DNA of 55,920 nucleotides from DATJFH01 sp035495815 (lineage in GTDB: Bacteria > Acidobacteriota > Terriglobia > Bryobacterales > Bryobacteraceae), in the NCBI GenBank assembly GCA_035495815.1, contig DATJFH010000217.1, positions 1 through 55,920 of the forward strand, read 5' to 3'. Positions 24,794 to 34,575 of this stretch are shown here, in pieces (position 1 is the stretch's first letter; each line of letters opens with the position of its first letter). The notes below the pieces were generated by a model. It had not been told where the DNA came from and searched no databases. It saw only the letters and a program-made list of their open reading frames with translations. The translations under genes were made by a program, and so were the position numbers.

Positions 24794-26356
24794 TCAGTGA
24801 GTCGCTGCCGGCCCGGCGCTCTTGCCCGGCCGCCGCATGATCAGCACCAGCGGGGCCAACAGGAAGAAGATTACTCCGAGCACCCGAAACACATCCAGAA
24901 ACGCGAGGATGGTCGCCTGCCGCTCGACCATGCCGTACACGGCCGCGTAGCTCTGAGTGGCCGCGTGATAGGCCGGCGATCCACGGGCAATCAGGGCCTG
25001 CTTGATCGATCCAATCAGCGCCTGTGTCTTCGGATCGAAAGGGGTGACGTGGGAAACCAGGCTGTTCGTGTTCGTCTGGGTGTACCTGGCCACCAGCGTG
25101 GTGGAGATGGCGATACCCACGCTCCCGCCGACGTTCCGCAGCAGGTTGAAGATGCTGGTTGCATTTCCCATCTTCTCCTTGGGGATCGGACCCATGCTGA
25201 TCGTGGTCAGCGGGACGAACATCATTCCGAGCGAGAGTCCCTGCACGAATTGCGGCCAGAAGAAGTCCCAATACCCGGCGTTCAGGTCCAGCCGCGAGAA
25301 CTGTATCATCGTGCCTCCCGCCAGAAGCAGGCCGGCCGCCAGAAACTTCCTCGCGTCGAACCTTCCGAGCAGCGACCCGATCACCGGCATGGCTACGAAC
25401 GACCCGATGCCGCGGGGAGCCATGGCAATCCCCGCCTGCAGCGCCGGATAGCCGAGAAGCGTCTGCAGCCACAACGGCAGCAGCACGAGGCTGCCGTAGA
25501 GGCAGAAGCCGAGCGCCGTCATCAGCAGCGTACCCGTGCTGTAAGTACGGTTATGGAAAATACGCAGGTCGACTACCGGCGCTTTCACTCGCAGCTCGCG
25601 GACCACGAAGACCGCCAGCGTAACCACTGCAATCGCCAGCAGGGCCGTGATCAGGTTTGACGAGAACCAGTCCTCCTGCTGCCCCTTGTCGAGCATCACC
25701 TGCAGTGCCCCGATCCCCACCGCAAGCATTCCGATGCCCCAGTAGTCCACCCCCGCGGTGCTTCTCTTGATGTACGGCGGATCGAACACGAACATGCGGG
25801 TCATCAGGAAGGACGCGACGCCGATCGGAATGTTGATGTAGAACACCCAGCGCCAACTGTAATTGTCCGTCAGCCATCCGCCCAGCACGGGGCCCAGAAT
25901 CGGCGCGACCACGATTCCCAGTCCCCAGAAACCCATCGCTTTGCCGTGCTGCTCGGGCGGAAACGCTTCGAGCAGTACCGCCTGCGATAGGGGTTGGAGC
26001 GCGCCGCCTGCTGCGCCCTGAATCACCCGAAACAGGATCAGCACGGGAAGGTTCGGGGCGAAACCGCAGAAAAACGAAGCCACCGTGAATCCGCTGATCG
26101 AAGCCATCAGCAGACGCTTGCGCCCGAAATGGTTGGCCAGCCACCCGGTGATCGGCAGGATGATCGCATTGGCTACCAGGTATGACGTCAGCGCCCAGGT
26201 GGCCTCGTCCGTCGTCGCCGACATGCTGCCGGCCACGTGCGGCAGGGAGACGTTAACGACCGTGGTGTCCAGCACCTCCATGAAGGTGCCGAACATCACG
26301 GCTATGGCCACGATCCAGGGATTGACTTCCCGGGCGGAGGGGCTATGCGAGCTCAC
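24794..26356 (-). CDS. EmrB/QacA-family (DHA2) drug:H+ antiporter
   Basis: 520 residues with 14 predicted membrane segments. Motif A-like 'GWLANHFGRKRLLM', 'FRVIQGAAGGALQPLSQAVL' and the DHA2 signature 'GPVLGGWLTDNYSWRWVFYI' followed by 'NIPIGVA' are present. It exports hydrophobic drugs with the HlyD-type adaptor and TolC channel encoded just upstream. The start is a GTG at 26356, 9 bp after the adaptor's stop, with 'GAGCAGG' upstream. It is the last gene of the efflux operon. Confidence 0.93.
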   Translation of the reverse strand: MSSHSPSAREVNPWIVAIAVMFGTFMEVLDTTVVNVSLPHVAGSMSATTDEATWALTSYLVANAIILPITGWLANHFGRKRLLMASISGFTVASFFCGFAPNLPVLILFRVIQGAAGGALQPLSQAVLLEAFPPEQHGKAMGFWGLGIVVAPILGPVLGGWLTDNYSWRWVFYINIPIGVASFLMTRMFVFDPPYIKRSTAGVDYWGIGMLAVGIGALQVMLDKGQQEDWFSSNLITALLAIAVVTLAVFVVRELRVKAPVVDLRIFHNRTYSTGTLLMTALGFCLYGSLVLLPLWLQTLLGYPALQAGIAMAPRGIGSFVAMPVIGSLLGRFDARKFLAAGLLLAGGTMIQFSRLDLNAGYWDFFWPQFVQGLSLGMMFVPLTTISMGPIPKEKMGNATSIFNLLRNVGGSVGIAISTTLVARYTQTNTNSLVSHVTPFDPKTQALIGSIKQALIARGSPAYHAATQSYAAVYGMVERQATILAFLDVFRVLGVIFFLLAPLVLIMRRPGKSAGPAATH

Positions 26357-26365
26357 GGAACCTGC

Positions 26366-27658
26366 TCACCTGATCGAGATCGTTGGAACCACGGACATGC
26401 CGAGCCGGAGCAGATGGTCGGGATCCTGGCCTTTCTCGAAAACGATCTTCACGGGGACGCGCTGTACCACTTTCACGAAATTGCCGGTGGCGTTCTCTGG
26501 CGGCAGAAGGCTGAAACGAGCCCCGGTCGCCGCCGCGATACTGTCGACATGCGCCCGATACTTCCTGCCGCCATAGGCGTCCACCGAAACCGTCGCCGGC
26601 TGCCCTGGACGAATGTGCGCCAGCTGATTCTCCTTGAAGTTTGCCGTCACCCAGATGTCCTCCGCCGGCACCACCGCCATCAAGGGCTGCGAGGCCTGCA
26701 CCGTCTGGCCGACTTCGACATTTTTCTGGCCGATGATACCGCTGACCGGCGCCCGGATCACCGTATAGCTGAGCGCCAGCTCCGCCTGTTCGAGGTTGGC
26801 TCTCATCTGCATCACGTTGGCTGAAGCGGAATCCGTCCGCGCCTGCGACGCCGCGACCTGCTGCGGTCCGGTGCGGGCGCCGGCGGCGGCTGCTTCGGCC
26901 CTGGCCAGCTTTGCCTTCTGTTCCTCCAGTTGGCTCTGGGCCACGTGGACGCCCTGCTGCGCCTCGCCCGCCAGCGCCCGGGCGGATTCGAGCTGCGCTC
27001 GCGCCAGGTCGGCGGCTGCCGAAACGGCGTCGAATTGCTGCTGGGAGATCTCCTCTTTGCCGATCAAGACCTTCATGCGCTCCAGATCGCGCGAGCTGCG
27101 ATCGGCGTTGGCTTTCGCCGCCTCCACCTGGGCCAGCGCGGAGCGCAGCCGGGCCTCCGCCGACGGAATCTGCTTCTCGCTGACCGTAATGGCCGCCCTA
27201 ACTTCGGACACGCCTGCGACCGCGCCCGTCAGCTCGCTCGAGGTCGCCGTTTCGACGATCGGCGTTTGCGTCCGGCTTGCCCGCAGATTCGCCTCAGCCT
27301 GAGCCAGATCCGCCTTGGCCTTGCCTACCGCAACTTGATAATCCGATGGGTCGATCTCCACCAGCACGGCCCCGGCTTCCACCCAGTCGTTGTTCTTCAC
27401 CAGCGTTTTGATGACGGACCCGCCCACCCGTGGGCTGATGGCGTGAATGTGGCCGTCGATTTGGGCATCGTCGGTCGATTCGTGCGCGGACGCATACTGC
27501 CAGTACAGGTACCCGCCGGTTCCTATCGCCAGCAGCGCCACCACGAGGACTACCATCAGCCTGGCGCGGCTCCGCTTCGTCGGCATGAAAGCCGATTCCG
27601 GCGCGGCTCTGGTTCCCGCCGGCTGTTCCCGCTCTTGCGGCTCCACTGTTCCCGCCAT
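26366..27658 (-). CDS. EmrA-type membrane fusion protein
   Basis: 430 residues: a cytoplasmic N-terminus, one TM segment (about 34-54), then a beta-barrel/lipoyl part ('DGHIHAISPRVGGSVIKTLV', 'DWVEAGAVLVEIDPSDYQVA'). A long coiled-coil hairpin (about 115-290) rich in Ala, Glu and Gln comes next. It returns through the lipoyl half ('TVIRAPVSGIIGQKNVEVGQ') and the barrel ('IWVTANFKENQLAHIRPGQP'). This is the standard adaptor linking the inner membrane transporter to TolC. The stop of tolC and this ATG share one base. Confidence 0.93.
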   Translation of the reverse strand: MAGTVEPQEREQPAGTRAAPESAFMPTKRSRARLMVVLVVALLAIGTGGYLYWQYASAHESTDDAQIDGHIHAISPRVGGSVIKTLVKNNDWVEAGAVLVEIDPSDYQVAVGKAKADLAQAEANLRASRTQTPIVETATSSELTGAVAGVSEVRAAITVSEKQIPSAEARLRSALAQVEAAKANADRSSRDLERMKVLIGKEEISQQQFDAVSAAADLARAQLESARALAGEAQQGVHVAQSQLEEQKAKLARAEAAAAGARTGPQQVAASQARTDSASANVMQMRANLEQAELALSYTVIRAPVSGIIGQKNVEVGQTVQASQPLMAVVPAEDIWVTANFKENQLAHIRPGQPATVSVDAYGGRKYRAHVDSIAAATGARFSLLPPENATGNFVKVVQRVPVKIVFEKGQDPDHLLRLGMSVVPTISIR

Positions 27659-29037
27659 TACTTGATTGCTCCTGTCAACAGGGATGGGATGATCTTCTCG
27701 ATCTCGCCCGTCGCCCTCGCCAGCGATGCCCGCGCCACGATGTATCCGTAAAGGCTGGAGATGTAGTCCTCGTTTGATGCCGCGACAGCGCTCTGCGCCT
27801 GTACCACTTCCAGATTGTTGGTCACTCCGGCCGCGAAGCGGTCCCGCGCCTGCGTCTCCTGCTGGCGCGCCAGTCCGGCCGCGCTGCGGCTTACTTCCAC
27901 GCGCTCCGACGCGGCTTTCAGGTCGAGCAGCGCGCTGCGAACCTCGAACGCGATTCGCCCCCGCAGATCATCCAGCTGCGCCTCGAGTTGGCGCGCCTCG
28001 GCGTCCGCTTCCTCCATTTCGCCCTTGACTCTCCCGCCCTGAAAAATCGGGACGTGCAGGTTCACCCGCGCCGTGTAGGTGCCGTGCGCGCTCACCGGGC
28101 TGCGCCCGATCGCCCCGTAATCGCCGTTGAATTCCAAGGTCGGCAGACGTCCCGCGCCGGCGGCCCTTACAGAAAGTCTGGCCGACTCCACTCTCGCCGC
28201 CAGGCTCTGATAATCCTTTCGCTCCGCGAACGCCCTCTGCATGGCCGGTTCCAGCGAAACCGCCTGGACCGGCTCGTAAGGAATCTCGTTCGTCAACCGG
28301 AAAAGCTGCCCGTCCGGCAGTCCGATGGCCCGCGCCAGCCGCAGCTTCTGCTTGGCATTGTCGTTCTCGAAGGTGATGAGCTTCTGCTGCCGGGACTGCA
28401 TCTCTACCTGTGCCCGCAGCACGTCGATCGCCGGGACCGTTCCCGCCTTCTTGAATTCGGACGCCTGGTTGTAGAGCGCCGTCGCCGTCGTCACCTGCGC
28501 CCTCGCCGCCTCCACACGGCTCGCCCCGGACACCGCTTGCAGGTACAAAGCCGTCACCACCAGCGTGACCGCCTCCCGCGCGTCCCGGGTCTGTAGCTCG
28601 GAGGCCCGAATATCGCTCGCGCGAGCCTTCGTCCGGTCGAGTGCCTGACGATCGAACAGCGTTTGCGACACTTGACCGCGGATATCGAACAGGCTGAATG
28701 GACCTACGATCGGGGCGATGCCGGGAAATGACGAGAATCCGAATGCGGCCAGGTTGATCTGTTCCGACGCCTGCGACATATTCGCGCTGATATCCGGCAG
28801 CAGGTCGCTTCTGGCAATATCCCTTGCGCCCCGCGCCGCCCGCGTCCGCTGTTCCGCCACGATCAGGCCGAGATTCGTCTTGAGTCCCCGATCGATGGCC
28901 GTTGCCAGCGAAAGAGGAATTTCCTGGGCGGTCGCAGCGCCCGATGGCCTGGAGCCGTAAAAGAAGCTCGAGGTCCCACTCCCTTCCTGCGCCTGCAGCA
29001 ACCCGGCCACCGCAAGCAAAAACCACGCCCGCTTCAT
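27658..29037 (-). CDS. TolC-family outer membrane efflux protein
   Basis: 459 residues with signal peptide 'FLLAVAGLLQAQ'. Two OEP repeats are visible: the first from 'IPLSLATAIDRGLKTNLGLI' and the second from 'AMQRAFAERKDYQSLAARVE' with 'LPTLEFNGDYGAIG' and 'LHVPIFQGGRVKGEMEEADA'. This predicts a trimeric outer membrane beta-barrel with periplasmic alpha-helical tunnel for drug export. It overlaps the TetR gene by 4 bp and the adaptor gene by 1 bp. Confidence 0.92.
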   Translation of the reverse strand: MKRAWFLLAVAGLLQAQEGSGTSSFFYGSRPSGAATAQEIPLSLATAIDRGLKTNLGLIVAEQRTRAARGARDIARSDLLPDISANMSQASEQINLAAFGFSSFPGIAPIVGPFSLFDIRGQVSQTLFDRQALDRTKARASDIRASELQTRDAREAVTLVVTALYLQAVSGASRVEAARAQVTTATALYNQASEFKKAGTVPAIDVLRAQVEMQSRQQKLITFENDNAKQKLRLARAIGLPDGQLFRLTNEIPYEPVQAVSLEPAMQRAFAERKDYQSLAARVESARLSVRAAGAGRLPTLEFNGDYGAIGRSPVSAHGTYTARVNLHVPIFQGGRVKGEMEEADAEARQLEAQLDDLRGRIAFEVRSALLDLKAASERVEVSRSAAGLARQQETQARDRFAAGVTNNLEVVQAQSAVAASNEDYISSLYGYIVARASLARATGEIEKIIPSLLTGAIK

Positions 29038-29648
29038 TTCTTGCCCATGCCGTTCCAGATGATTTCGTCCAGCGTATCCACGTCCTCCTCAACGTCACCG
29101 GTCGAAAGACCGAGTGTTCGCCGCAGCATGACGCCCCGCGTCATCTCGTAGATGGCCGACGCCACCGTTTCGATTCTCTCCAGCCGAATTTCTCCTGCCG
29201 CCGCAGCTTCGGTCAGCATCCCGCTCAACATCCTAAGTTGCTCCTGGTACAGATTCAAGAACCATTCACTTCCGGCCGCCGGATGCGCAATGTTGCCGAA
29301 TTCGGAATGATAAATTTTGAAGAAATCCCGATTCCGTTCCACTTCCTCCAGGCGCGTTCGGATGAGAACACGCAGCTTCTCCCGGATTCCGCCGGCCGCC
29401 GCCATGGCTGTCTGCGAACGTTCTACCATTTCCCTGATTCCGTTCTTCAGAGCGGCCAGATAGAGTTCTCGTTTGGACGGGAAGTAGAGGTATAGAGTCC
29501 CCTTGGCAAGTTCCGCGGCTTCCGCGATGTCGTCGACGGTGGCGTCGGCGAATCCTTTTTCCGCAAACACCTTACGAGACGCGCGCAGAATTTCCGAACA
29601 GCGAAATTCAGTCACTACCTGGTGCTTTGTCTTGGCTTCTGTCGGCAT
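29034..29648 (-). CDS. TetR-family transcriptional regulator of the efflux operon
   Basis: 204 residues. The N-terminal TetR helix-turn-helix is clear: 'EILRASRKVFAEKGFADATV', 'DDIAEAAELAKGTLYLYFPS', 'KRELYLAALKNGI'. The C-terminal ligand domain is helical and not assignable to a ligand. Being the first gene of the TetR-TolC-EmrA-EmrB run, with 4-bp overlap to the next, it most likely represses its own operon and is released by a drug or lipid. The putative operator lies immediately upstream. Confidence 0.92.
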   Translation of the reverse strand: MPTEAKTKHQVVTEFRCSEILRASRKVFAEKGFADATVDDIAEAAELAKGTLYLYFPSKRELYLAALKNGIREMVERSQTAMAAAGGIREKLRVLIRTRLEEVERNRDFFKIYHSEFGNIAHPAAGSEWFLNLYQEQLRMLSGMLTEAAAAGEIRLERIETVASAIYEMTRGVMLRRTLGLSTGDVEEDVDTLDEIIWNGMGKK

Positions 29649-29652
29649 TTGG

Positions 29653-29680
29653 AATGACTACTTGGTCGGAAAAATGACTA
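29653..29680. promoter_or_regulatory. Putative TetR operator: direct repeat and partial palindrome
   Basis: AATGACTA occurs at 29653-29660 and again at 29673-29680, a 20-bp period close to two helical turns. Between them GACTAC-TTGGTC (29656-29667) is a partial palindrome of the size usually bound by TetR dimers. The site begins 5 bp before the regulator's ATG, in an AT-rich stretch. Confidence 0.4.
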
Positions 29681-29761
29681 ACGATTCAGATTACCACGGA
29701 TTTTTCACGAGATTTTGACACGAATCCGATTAAAAGCGAGCGCCAGCGGGTTCGCTGCTTC

Positions 29762-31533
29762 GGGACGCTCAGCCAGATCGTAGGGGAGCGCCTGCCGCTC
29801 GACGGCCGAAACGCGGCTTCCCTCGTCTTCATGGCGCCGGGAACGGTCACCGGCGTGGGCACCACAACGGCCGGTTACGCAAACACCGACGAAACCATCG
29901 CGGTGTCGGTCAACGGCTCGCGTGGGAACGAGGTCAACTACAAACTGGACGGCGCAACGCACATCGATAACGTCACCAACCTGAACGCAGCCTATCCGAA
30001 TCCCGACGCGGTGGCCGAGTTCAGCGTCCTGACCAGCAATTTCAGCGCTCAATACGGAACCGCTTCGGGCCCCGTGGTCAGCATGGTGATGCGGTCGGGA
30101 ACCAACGCTCTGCATGGCACGGCATTCGAGTTCCTCCGGAACGACACCCTCAACGCGCGCAATTTTTTCGCCATCCAGCGCGGCAGGGCCAGGTGACTGG
30201 ATTTCGGCCCGGTTTCCAGTCGCAGCGTTTTCCCAACGCGCCGCCCGGCTCGATCTATGCCGGCGATCCCGGCTTTCCCGAAGGCGGCATGCTAAACGAC
30301 ATGAATAACCTGGCGCCCGGCTTCGGCTTCGCCTGGAGCCCGGTCAAGGGCGACCACCCCCTGATCGTCCGCGGCGGATATGGCCTCTTCTACGTGCGTC
30401 CCTTTCCGCGGCTCTACAACAATTTCGTCGAGAACGCTCCCTTCAGTCCGACGGTGACCCTGTTCGGAGTGGACCTGATGGATCCCTACGGGTCGGCGGG
30501 CGTGCGCAACCCGTTCCCGCCATTCTCACCGGTTCCGCTCGGCAAGGACGTCCTATTCTCACTGCCCACCGGGCTCACCTTCTTCCGCGAAGACTGGGGC
30601 GCCGGCTATTCTCAATCCTGGAACCTGACCGTGGAGCGTCAGATGAGGCGCAATCTGCTGATGCGGGTCGCCTACGTCGGCAACAAGGGTAACTATCTGC
30701 AGAGCTTCCGCGAGCGCAACGCCGCCGTTTACCGTCGCGGGGCGACTCTCAGTGATACCGATCAGCGCCGTCCGCTTTATCCGAATTACGCTTCCATGGT
30801 CCAGATGGTCTCGGACGGCAACTCCCACTACCACTCGCTGCAGGTCACCGTCGACCGACGTTTCAACCGCAATTTCTCTTTCCTGGCATTTTATGCGTTT
30901 TCCAAATCCATCGACGACGAATCGATCAACGCGCAGTTCACCCTGGCCAATCCGAATCCCTACGATCCGGGCTTCAATCGCGGCCTTTCCGATTTCGACG
31001 TGCCGCACAATTTCCGAATGACCGGCATCTACGACCTTCCCTGGTTGGCCGGCCGCAATGGCTTTCTCAGGAACTTGGCCGGAGGCTGGACCATCACCGA
31101 ATCATCGACTGGCGCAGCGGCCTTCCGTTTTCACTGGTCTCGGGGCGGGACAACTCCTTCAGCGGTGTCGGCCAGGACCGCGCGGACATCACCGGCGACC
31201 CGGCCCTGTCCCTGGACCGCGAACGCAAAGATATCATCCGCAACTATTTCAACAAGCCGCTGGTCCAGGCGAACGCCGCCGGCACGTTCGGCAATTCACC
31301 GCGCAACCTGCTGCGTCAACTTCGCTATTTCAACATCGATTCAGGCATCCACAAAAGGTTTAACCTCACCGAAAAGGTCCGCATGCAGGTGCGTGGAGAG
31401 TTTTTCAACACGCTGAACAACGTACACCTGAGCCGGCCGGGAAACAACCAGAGCTCCCCTGCCAGCTTCGGCATCATCAGCGGCGCCGGGCGCCCCCCGC
31501 ATCGCGCAGGTGAGCCTGAAATTTCAGTTCTGA
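29762..31533 (+). pseudogene. Decayed Oar-type TonB-dependent receptor
   Basis: Three broken frames together read as an Oar/CarboxypepD_reg receptor. From 29762 the plug region reads 'LPLDGRNAASLVFMAPGTV', 'VSVNGSRGNEVNYKLDGATH' and 'SAQYGTASGPVVSMVMRSGTN', stopping at 30194-30196. After an internal deletion of several hundred codons, barrel sequence resumes at about 30193 ('FPNAPPGSIYAGDPGFP', 'AYVGNKGNYLQSFRER', 'AFYAFSKSIDDESINAQF'). It shifts frame near 31110 ('DWRSGLPFSLVSGRDNSF', 'MQVRGEFFNTLNNV') and again in a C-run near 31490. It recovers the terminal 'RIAQVSLKFQF' stop at 31531-31533. The N-terminal signal and carboxypeptidase-regulatory domain are missing. Clearly non-functional. 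Confidence 0.88.
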
Positions 31534-31555
31534 CGATTCGGGAGTTCGCCTGGGA

Positions 31556-32635
31556 TCATGCGAGCCGCAAGTTGGCCTGCGCTGCCAGTGTGAAATCGGC
31601 GAACTCTCCCCGCGCGTATTTCGGGAAAGCCGCGGCGGCGATCATGGCGGCGTTGTCGGTAGACAGACCGGGGGTGGGGAAGCGCACCGGGATCCCCATT
31701 CGCGCCGCGCCGGCGGCTCTGCGCAGTCCGCTGTTGCACGCCACGCCGCCGGAGACGATCAGCGACCGCGCGCCGATCTGCTCCGCCGAGGCCGCCGCGC
31801 GCTTCAACAGCTCCTCGATCACGGTCGCCTGGAAGGACGCCAGCAAATCCAGCGTCTCCGGCGGCGTCACCGCAAGCCACTGCCCATCGCTTGGCCGCGC
31901 GCCGGACCGCAACAACTCCCGCCGGCGCTCGATCTCCGCTGACATATCCCGCGCCTGGGTCCACCGCAGCACAGCCGTCTTGATCCCGCTGAAGCTGAAG
32001 TCGAGAACGTTGCCCTTCATCCGGGCCATCGTGAATCGAACCGCCTTCGGATTCCCGTATGCGGCCAGTTTGTCGATCACAGGACCCCCCGGATAGCCGA
32101 AGCCCAGCAGTTTGCCCACCTTGTCGAACGCTTCGCCCGCCGCGTCGTCCCGCGTCTTGCCCAGCAGCCGGTAGGTGAAATCCTCGGTGACCTCGAACAG
32201 GTGGGTATGTCCTCCGCTGACGACAAGGGCAAGCGCCGGCAGCTCCACCGGACTGCCGTCCCGCTTCGCCTCGAGGACCACCGCGTGGATGTGGCCTTCG
32301 ATGTGATTCACGCCGATCAGCGGCAGGCCCCGCGCGAAGCACAGAGACTTGGCGTAGGTCATTCCTACCAGCAGCGAGCCGACCAGACCGGGCCCCTCGG
32401 TGACCGCAATGGCGGACAGGTCGTCCCAGCCCGATCCCGACTGCTCCATAGCCAGCCGGACCGCCGGAGTGATCGCCCTCAGATGCTCGCGCGAAGCCAG
32501 TTCCGGGACCACGCCGCCGTACTTGCCATGCGTCGAAAGCTGCGACGCCACCACGGAAGACAGCACGGCTTCGCCATCTTCGACAACCGCTGCCGCGGTC
32601 TCGTCACAGGAGGATTCAATACCCAGAATCCGCAC
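31556..32635 (-). CDS. tsaD: tRNA N6-adenosine threonylcarbamoyltransferase subunit TsaD
   Basis: 359 residues of the Kae1/Qri7/YgjD family. 'GIESSCDETAAAVVEDG' opens the protein, the metal-binding histidines are H111 and H115 in 'NHIEGHIHA', the ATP-fold loop is 'LVVSGGHTH', and 'SLIVSGGVACNSGLR' closes. With TsaB and TsaE it transfers the threonylcarbamoyl group to A37 of ANN-reading tRNAs. The start is a GTG at 32635 with GGAG six bases upstream, inside the end of the preceding gene. It is 3 bp after the phosphate-binding-like gene, so it is part of that operon. Confidence 0.95.
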   Translation of the reverse strand: MRILGIESSCDETAAAVVEDGEAVLSSVVASQLSTHGKYGGVVPELASREHLRAITPAVRLAMEQSGSGWDDLSAIAVTEGPGLVGSLLVGMTYAKSLCFARGLPLIGVNHIEGHIHAVVLEAKRDGSPVELPALALVVSGGHTHLFEVTEDFTYRLLGKTRDDAAGEAFDKVGKLLGFGYPGGPVIDKLAAYGNPKAVRFTMARMKGNVLDFSFSGIKTAVLRWTQARDMSAEIERRRELLRSGARPSDGQWLAVTPPETLDLLASFQATVIEELLKRAAASAEQIGARSLIVSGGVACNSGLRRAAGAARMGIPVRFPTPGLSTDNAAMIAAAAFPKYARGEFADFTLAAQANLRLA

Positions 32636-32638
32636 CGA

Positions 32639-33124
32639 TTACTCCGCGATTTGCAGCTTGTAGCCCGCTTCTCCCGGCTGCTTGCCTTCGACCGAGATTA
32701 CCTTCATCCCTTTAGGGACTTGCGCGGCGTTCACGATGGCGATCGCTCCGGGCATGTTGCGAACCAGGTCGAGGGCGGCCTGGTTTGAAGGAAACAGCCG
32801 CGGGCTGGTAGTGCAATCGGCCCGCATCACCTTGCCGATCCAGTGTTGCCCGAATTGAGCTTCGGACATCTTGCAGATGGTCCAGACCACGACAGCGCGC
32901 TCACGTGCCACCGGGGCGCGGACCAGCAGGGCAACACGGAGATTGGAAGACCAGAACTGCCGGTCGCCGAGAAAAAGCTTCCGCAGATCCGCGACCGTCA
33001 GATTGCTCACCGGCACGTCGGGACTGGCTACTACAGCAAAATCCGCCACAGGCTTCGTCTTGGGGTCGGCCGCTCCGGCCAGTCCGGCCATCAGAAGGCA
33101 TGCGCAGAATGAAAGAGTTCTCAT
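32639..33124 (-). CDS. Small periplasmic phosphate-ABC binding-protein-like protein
   Basis: 161 residues with signal peptide 'LSFCACLLMAGLAGA'. The mature part ('DFAVVASPDVPVSNLTVADL', 'RKLFLGDRQFW', 'GQHWIGKVMRADC', 'LVRNMPGAIAIVNAAQVPKG') matches the single-lobe PBP-like domain related to PstS, which is usually truncated to about 130-160 residues in such stand-alone proteins. ATG codons lie at 33130 and 33124; GAGGAAG lies 7 nt before the second, so that start was chosen. The preceding porin gene ends 11 bp upstream, so the two probably work together in anion uptake or sensing. No permease is adjacent. Confidence 0.75.
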   Translation of the reverse strand: MRTLSFCACLLMAGLAGAADPKTKPVADFAVVASPDVPVSNLTVADLRKLFLGDRQFWSSNLRVALLVRAPVARERAVVVWTICKMSEAQFGQHWIGKVMRADCTTSPRLFPSNQAALDLVRNMPGAIAIVNAAQVPKGMKVISVEGKQPGEAGYKLQIAE

Positions 33125-33135
33125 CGGCATCTTCC

Positions 33136-34386
33136 TCAAAAGGTAAAACTCGTTTGGGCGAAAGCGCCGTTGATGCGGGGCAGTCCCGGCCGATTGATCG
33201 CTCTGTACTCGAACTTCAACGCGGCGAAGCGGGACACATCGTACCGCACACCCACTGTCGAAAGATTTCCGCCGAGTATCGGACGGAACAGAATGTCGCT
33301 TTTGGGGATGTGGGTGTATTCGAAACGGTAGTACGGTTTCCAGAGCCGCTCCAGCCAGGGCAGACGGTAGGCCACCTGGATATAGTAGGCGATGCTGTTG
33401 CTTTCGCCTCGCGTGAATCCCATTGACTGATGGTGAACGTTTGCGATCTCGGCAATCACCTCCGGGTTCTCGCGCGCCCAGACCAGGTGACCCGACGTAA
33501 TCCATTCCCGAAACTCTCCCGGCGCCGAGCTGATCTTGTCGCGGTAGACCGAGCCGCCGGCCTGGAGTCCGTAGAGCTTGTCCGGCTTCACGAAAAAGTT
33601 CATGAGCCACGCCTTGTTATTATTGATATCGCCGAAGTCGCCGCTGCGGCTGATCACCGAGCTGCGTCCGTTTCCAACGCCCAGGTTGTAATTCAGATTC
33701 AGTCCCGCCGCCGGCAGGGCGCCCTCGGAAAGCGCGCCGACGAAGTGGACCGGGATAAAACTTCCGCCGAACTGCGTCATCTCCGGCCGTGAAATGGTGG
33801 TTTGCAGCCAGGAGCCGTGATGATAAGCGGTATTCCAGTAATTGATCGGCGTATGGTAGCGGCCGAATGACAGCTTCAGCATGTCGCTCTGGTCGTAGCG
33901 GATGATACTGCGCTCGATCTCCACATTGAATCCCGTCGCCGGCGGCGACCCGGTTCCCGCGTCGGCCCGCGCGGTGAAGCTCAACTCGCCGAAATAGTTG
34001 ACCCTGGAGCTCAGCGCGGAGCTCACATGCAGAATGAACTGACCTTCGTTGAATCCGCTCCTCGCGCCCCGCTGGTCGGTGGCCGTGAAGTTGATGTCGC
34101 TGAAGCCCGCGATGCGCATATTCGGTATGTTGGGAGATCCGCCGCCGGCGCCGTGATCGTGAGTCGCCACCGCGCCTGGCGTCTGTTCCACCATGGCGGC
34201 GGGCTCGGGAGCGGGCGGACTGGGGGCCTTCGATTCCAGTTCCGATACGCGTTTCTCCAGCTTATCGATACGCTGCAGTAAGGCCTGGATCAATTCCGAC
34301 TGGCTGGCATTCGGGTCCTGAGCTCCAAGGACCAAGGGCGCGGCAAGGATGATGGTGAGAACGCGCAAGCGCGTGGCGTTTGTCAT
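33136..34386 (-). CDS. Outer membrane porin with N-terminal coiled coil
   Basis: 416 residues. Signal peptide 'VLTIILAAPLVLGAQ', then a coiled coil 'LIQALLQRIDKLEKRVSELE' (28-52) that would anchor trimers to peptidoglycan, a Pro/Ala linker, and a beta-barrel from 'MRIAGFSDINFTAT' to the terminal 'FAQTSFTF' with C-terminal Phe as in porins inserted by BamA. Strands such as 'VNYFGELSFTARAD' and 'YYIQVAYRLPW' fit a 16-18 stranded barrel. Specificity is unknown; because the next gene is PstS-like, phosphate or another oxyanion is a reasonable guess. It is first in a three-gene run ending with tsaD. Confidence 0.75.
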   Translation of the reverse strand: MTNATRLRVLTIILAAPLVLGAQDPNASQSELIQALLQRIDKLEKRVSELESKAPSPPAPEPAAMVEQTPGAVATHDHGAGGGSPNIPNMRIAGFSDINFTATDQRGARSGFNEGQFILHVSSALSSRVNYFGELSFTARADAGTGSPPATGFNVEIERSIIRYDQSDMLKLSFGRYHTPINYWNTAYHHGSWLQTTISRPEMTQFGGSFIPVHFVGALSEGALPAAGLNLNYNLGVGNGRSSVISRSGDFGDINNNKAWLMNFFVKPDKLYGLQAGGSVYRDKISSAPGEFREWITSGHLVWARENPEVIAEIANVHHQSMGFTRGESNSIAYYIQVAYRLPWLERLWKPYYRFEYTHIPKSDILFRPILGGNLSTVGVRYDVSRFAALKFEYRAINRPGLPRINGAFAQTSFTF

Positions 34387-34575
34387 GAGTCTCCCGGATA
34401 ACAGTCATTATAGCCGCCATATGCCCGCCGCAATCACCTCGAGAATTCGATGCCGCGCGGAAACGCCTGAACTGCCGCTTGGTTCTAAGCTCCTTATTGC
34501 CGGCGCATGAGGCAGGGCAGCGTCCGTCCGACGCGCGGAGCAGGCATCGACTTTTCGACGCCGCATATGGCTGGT

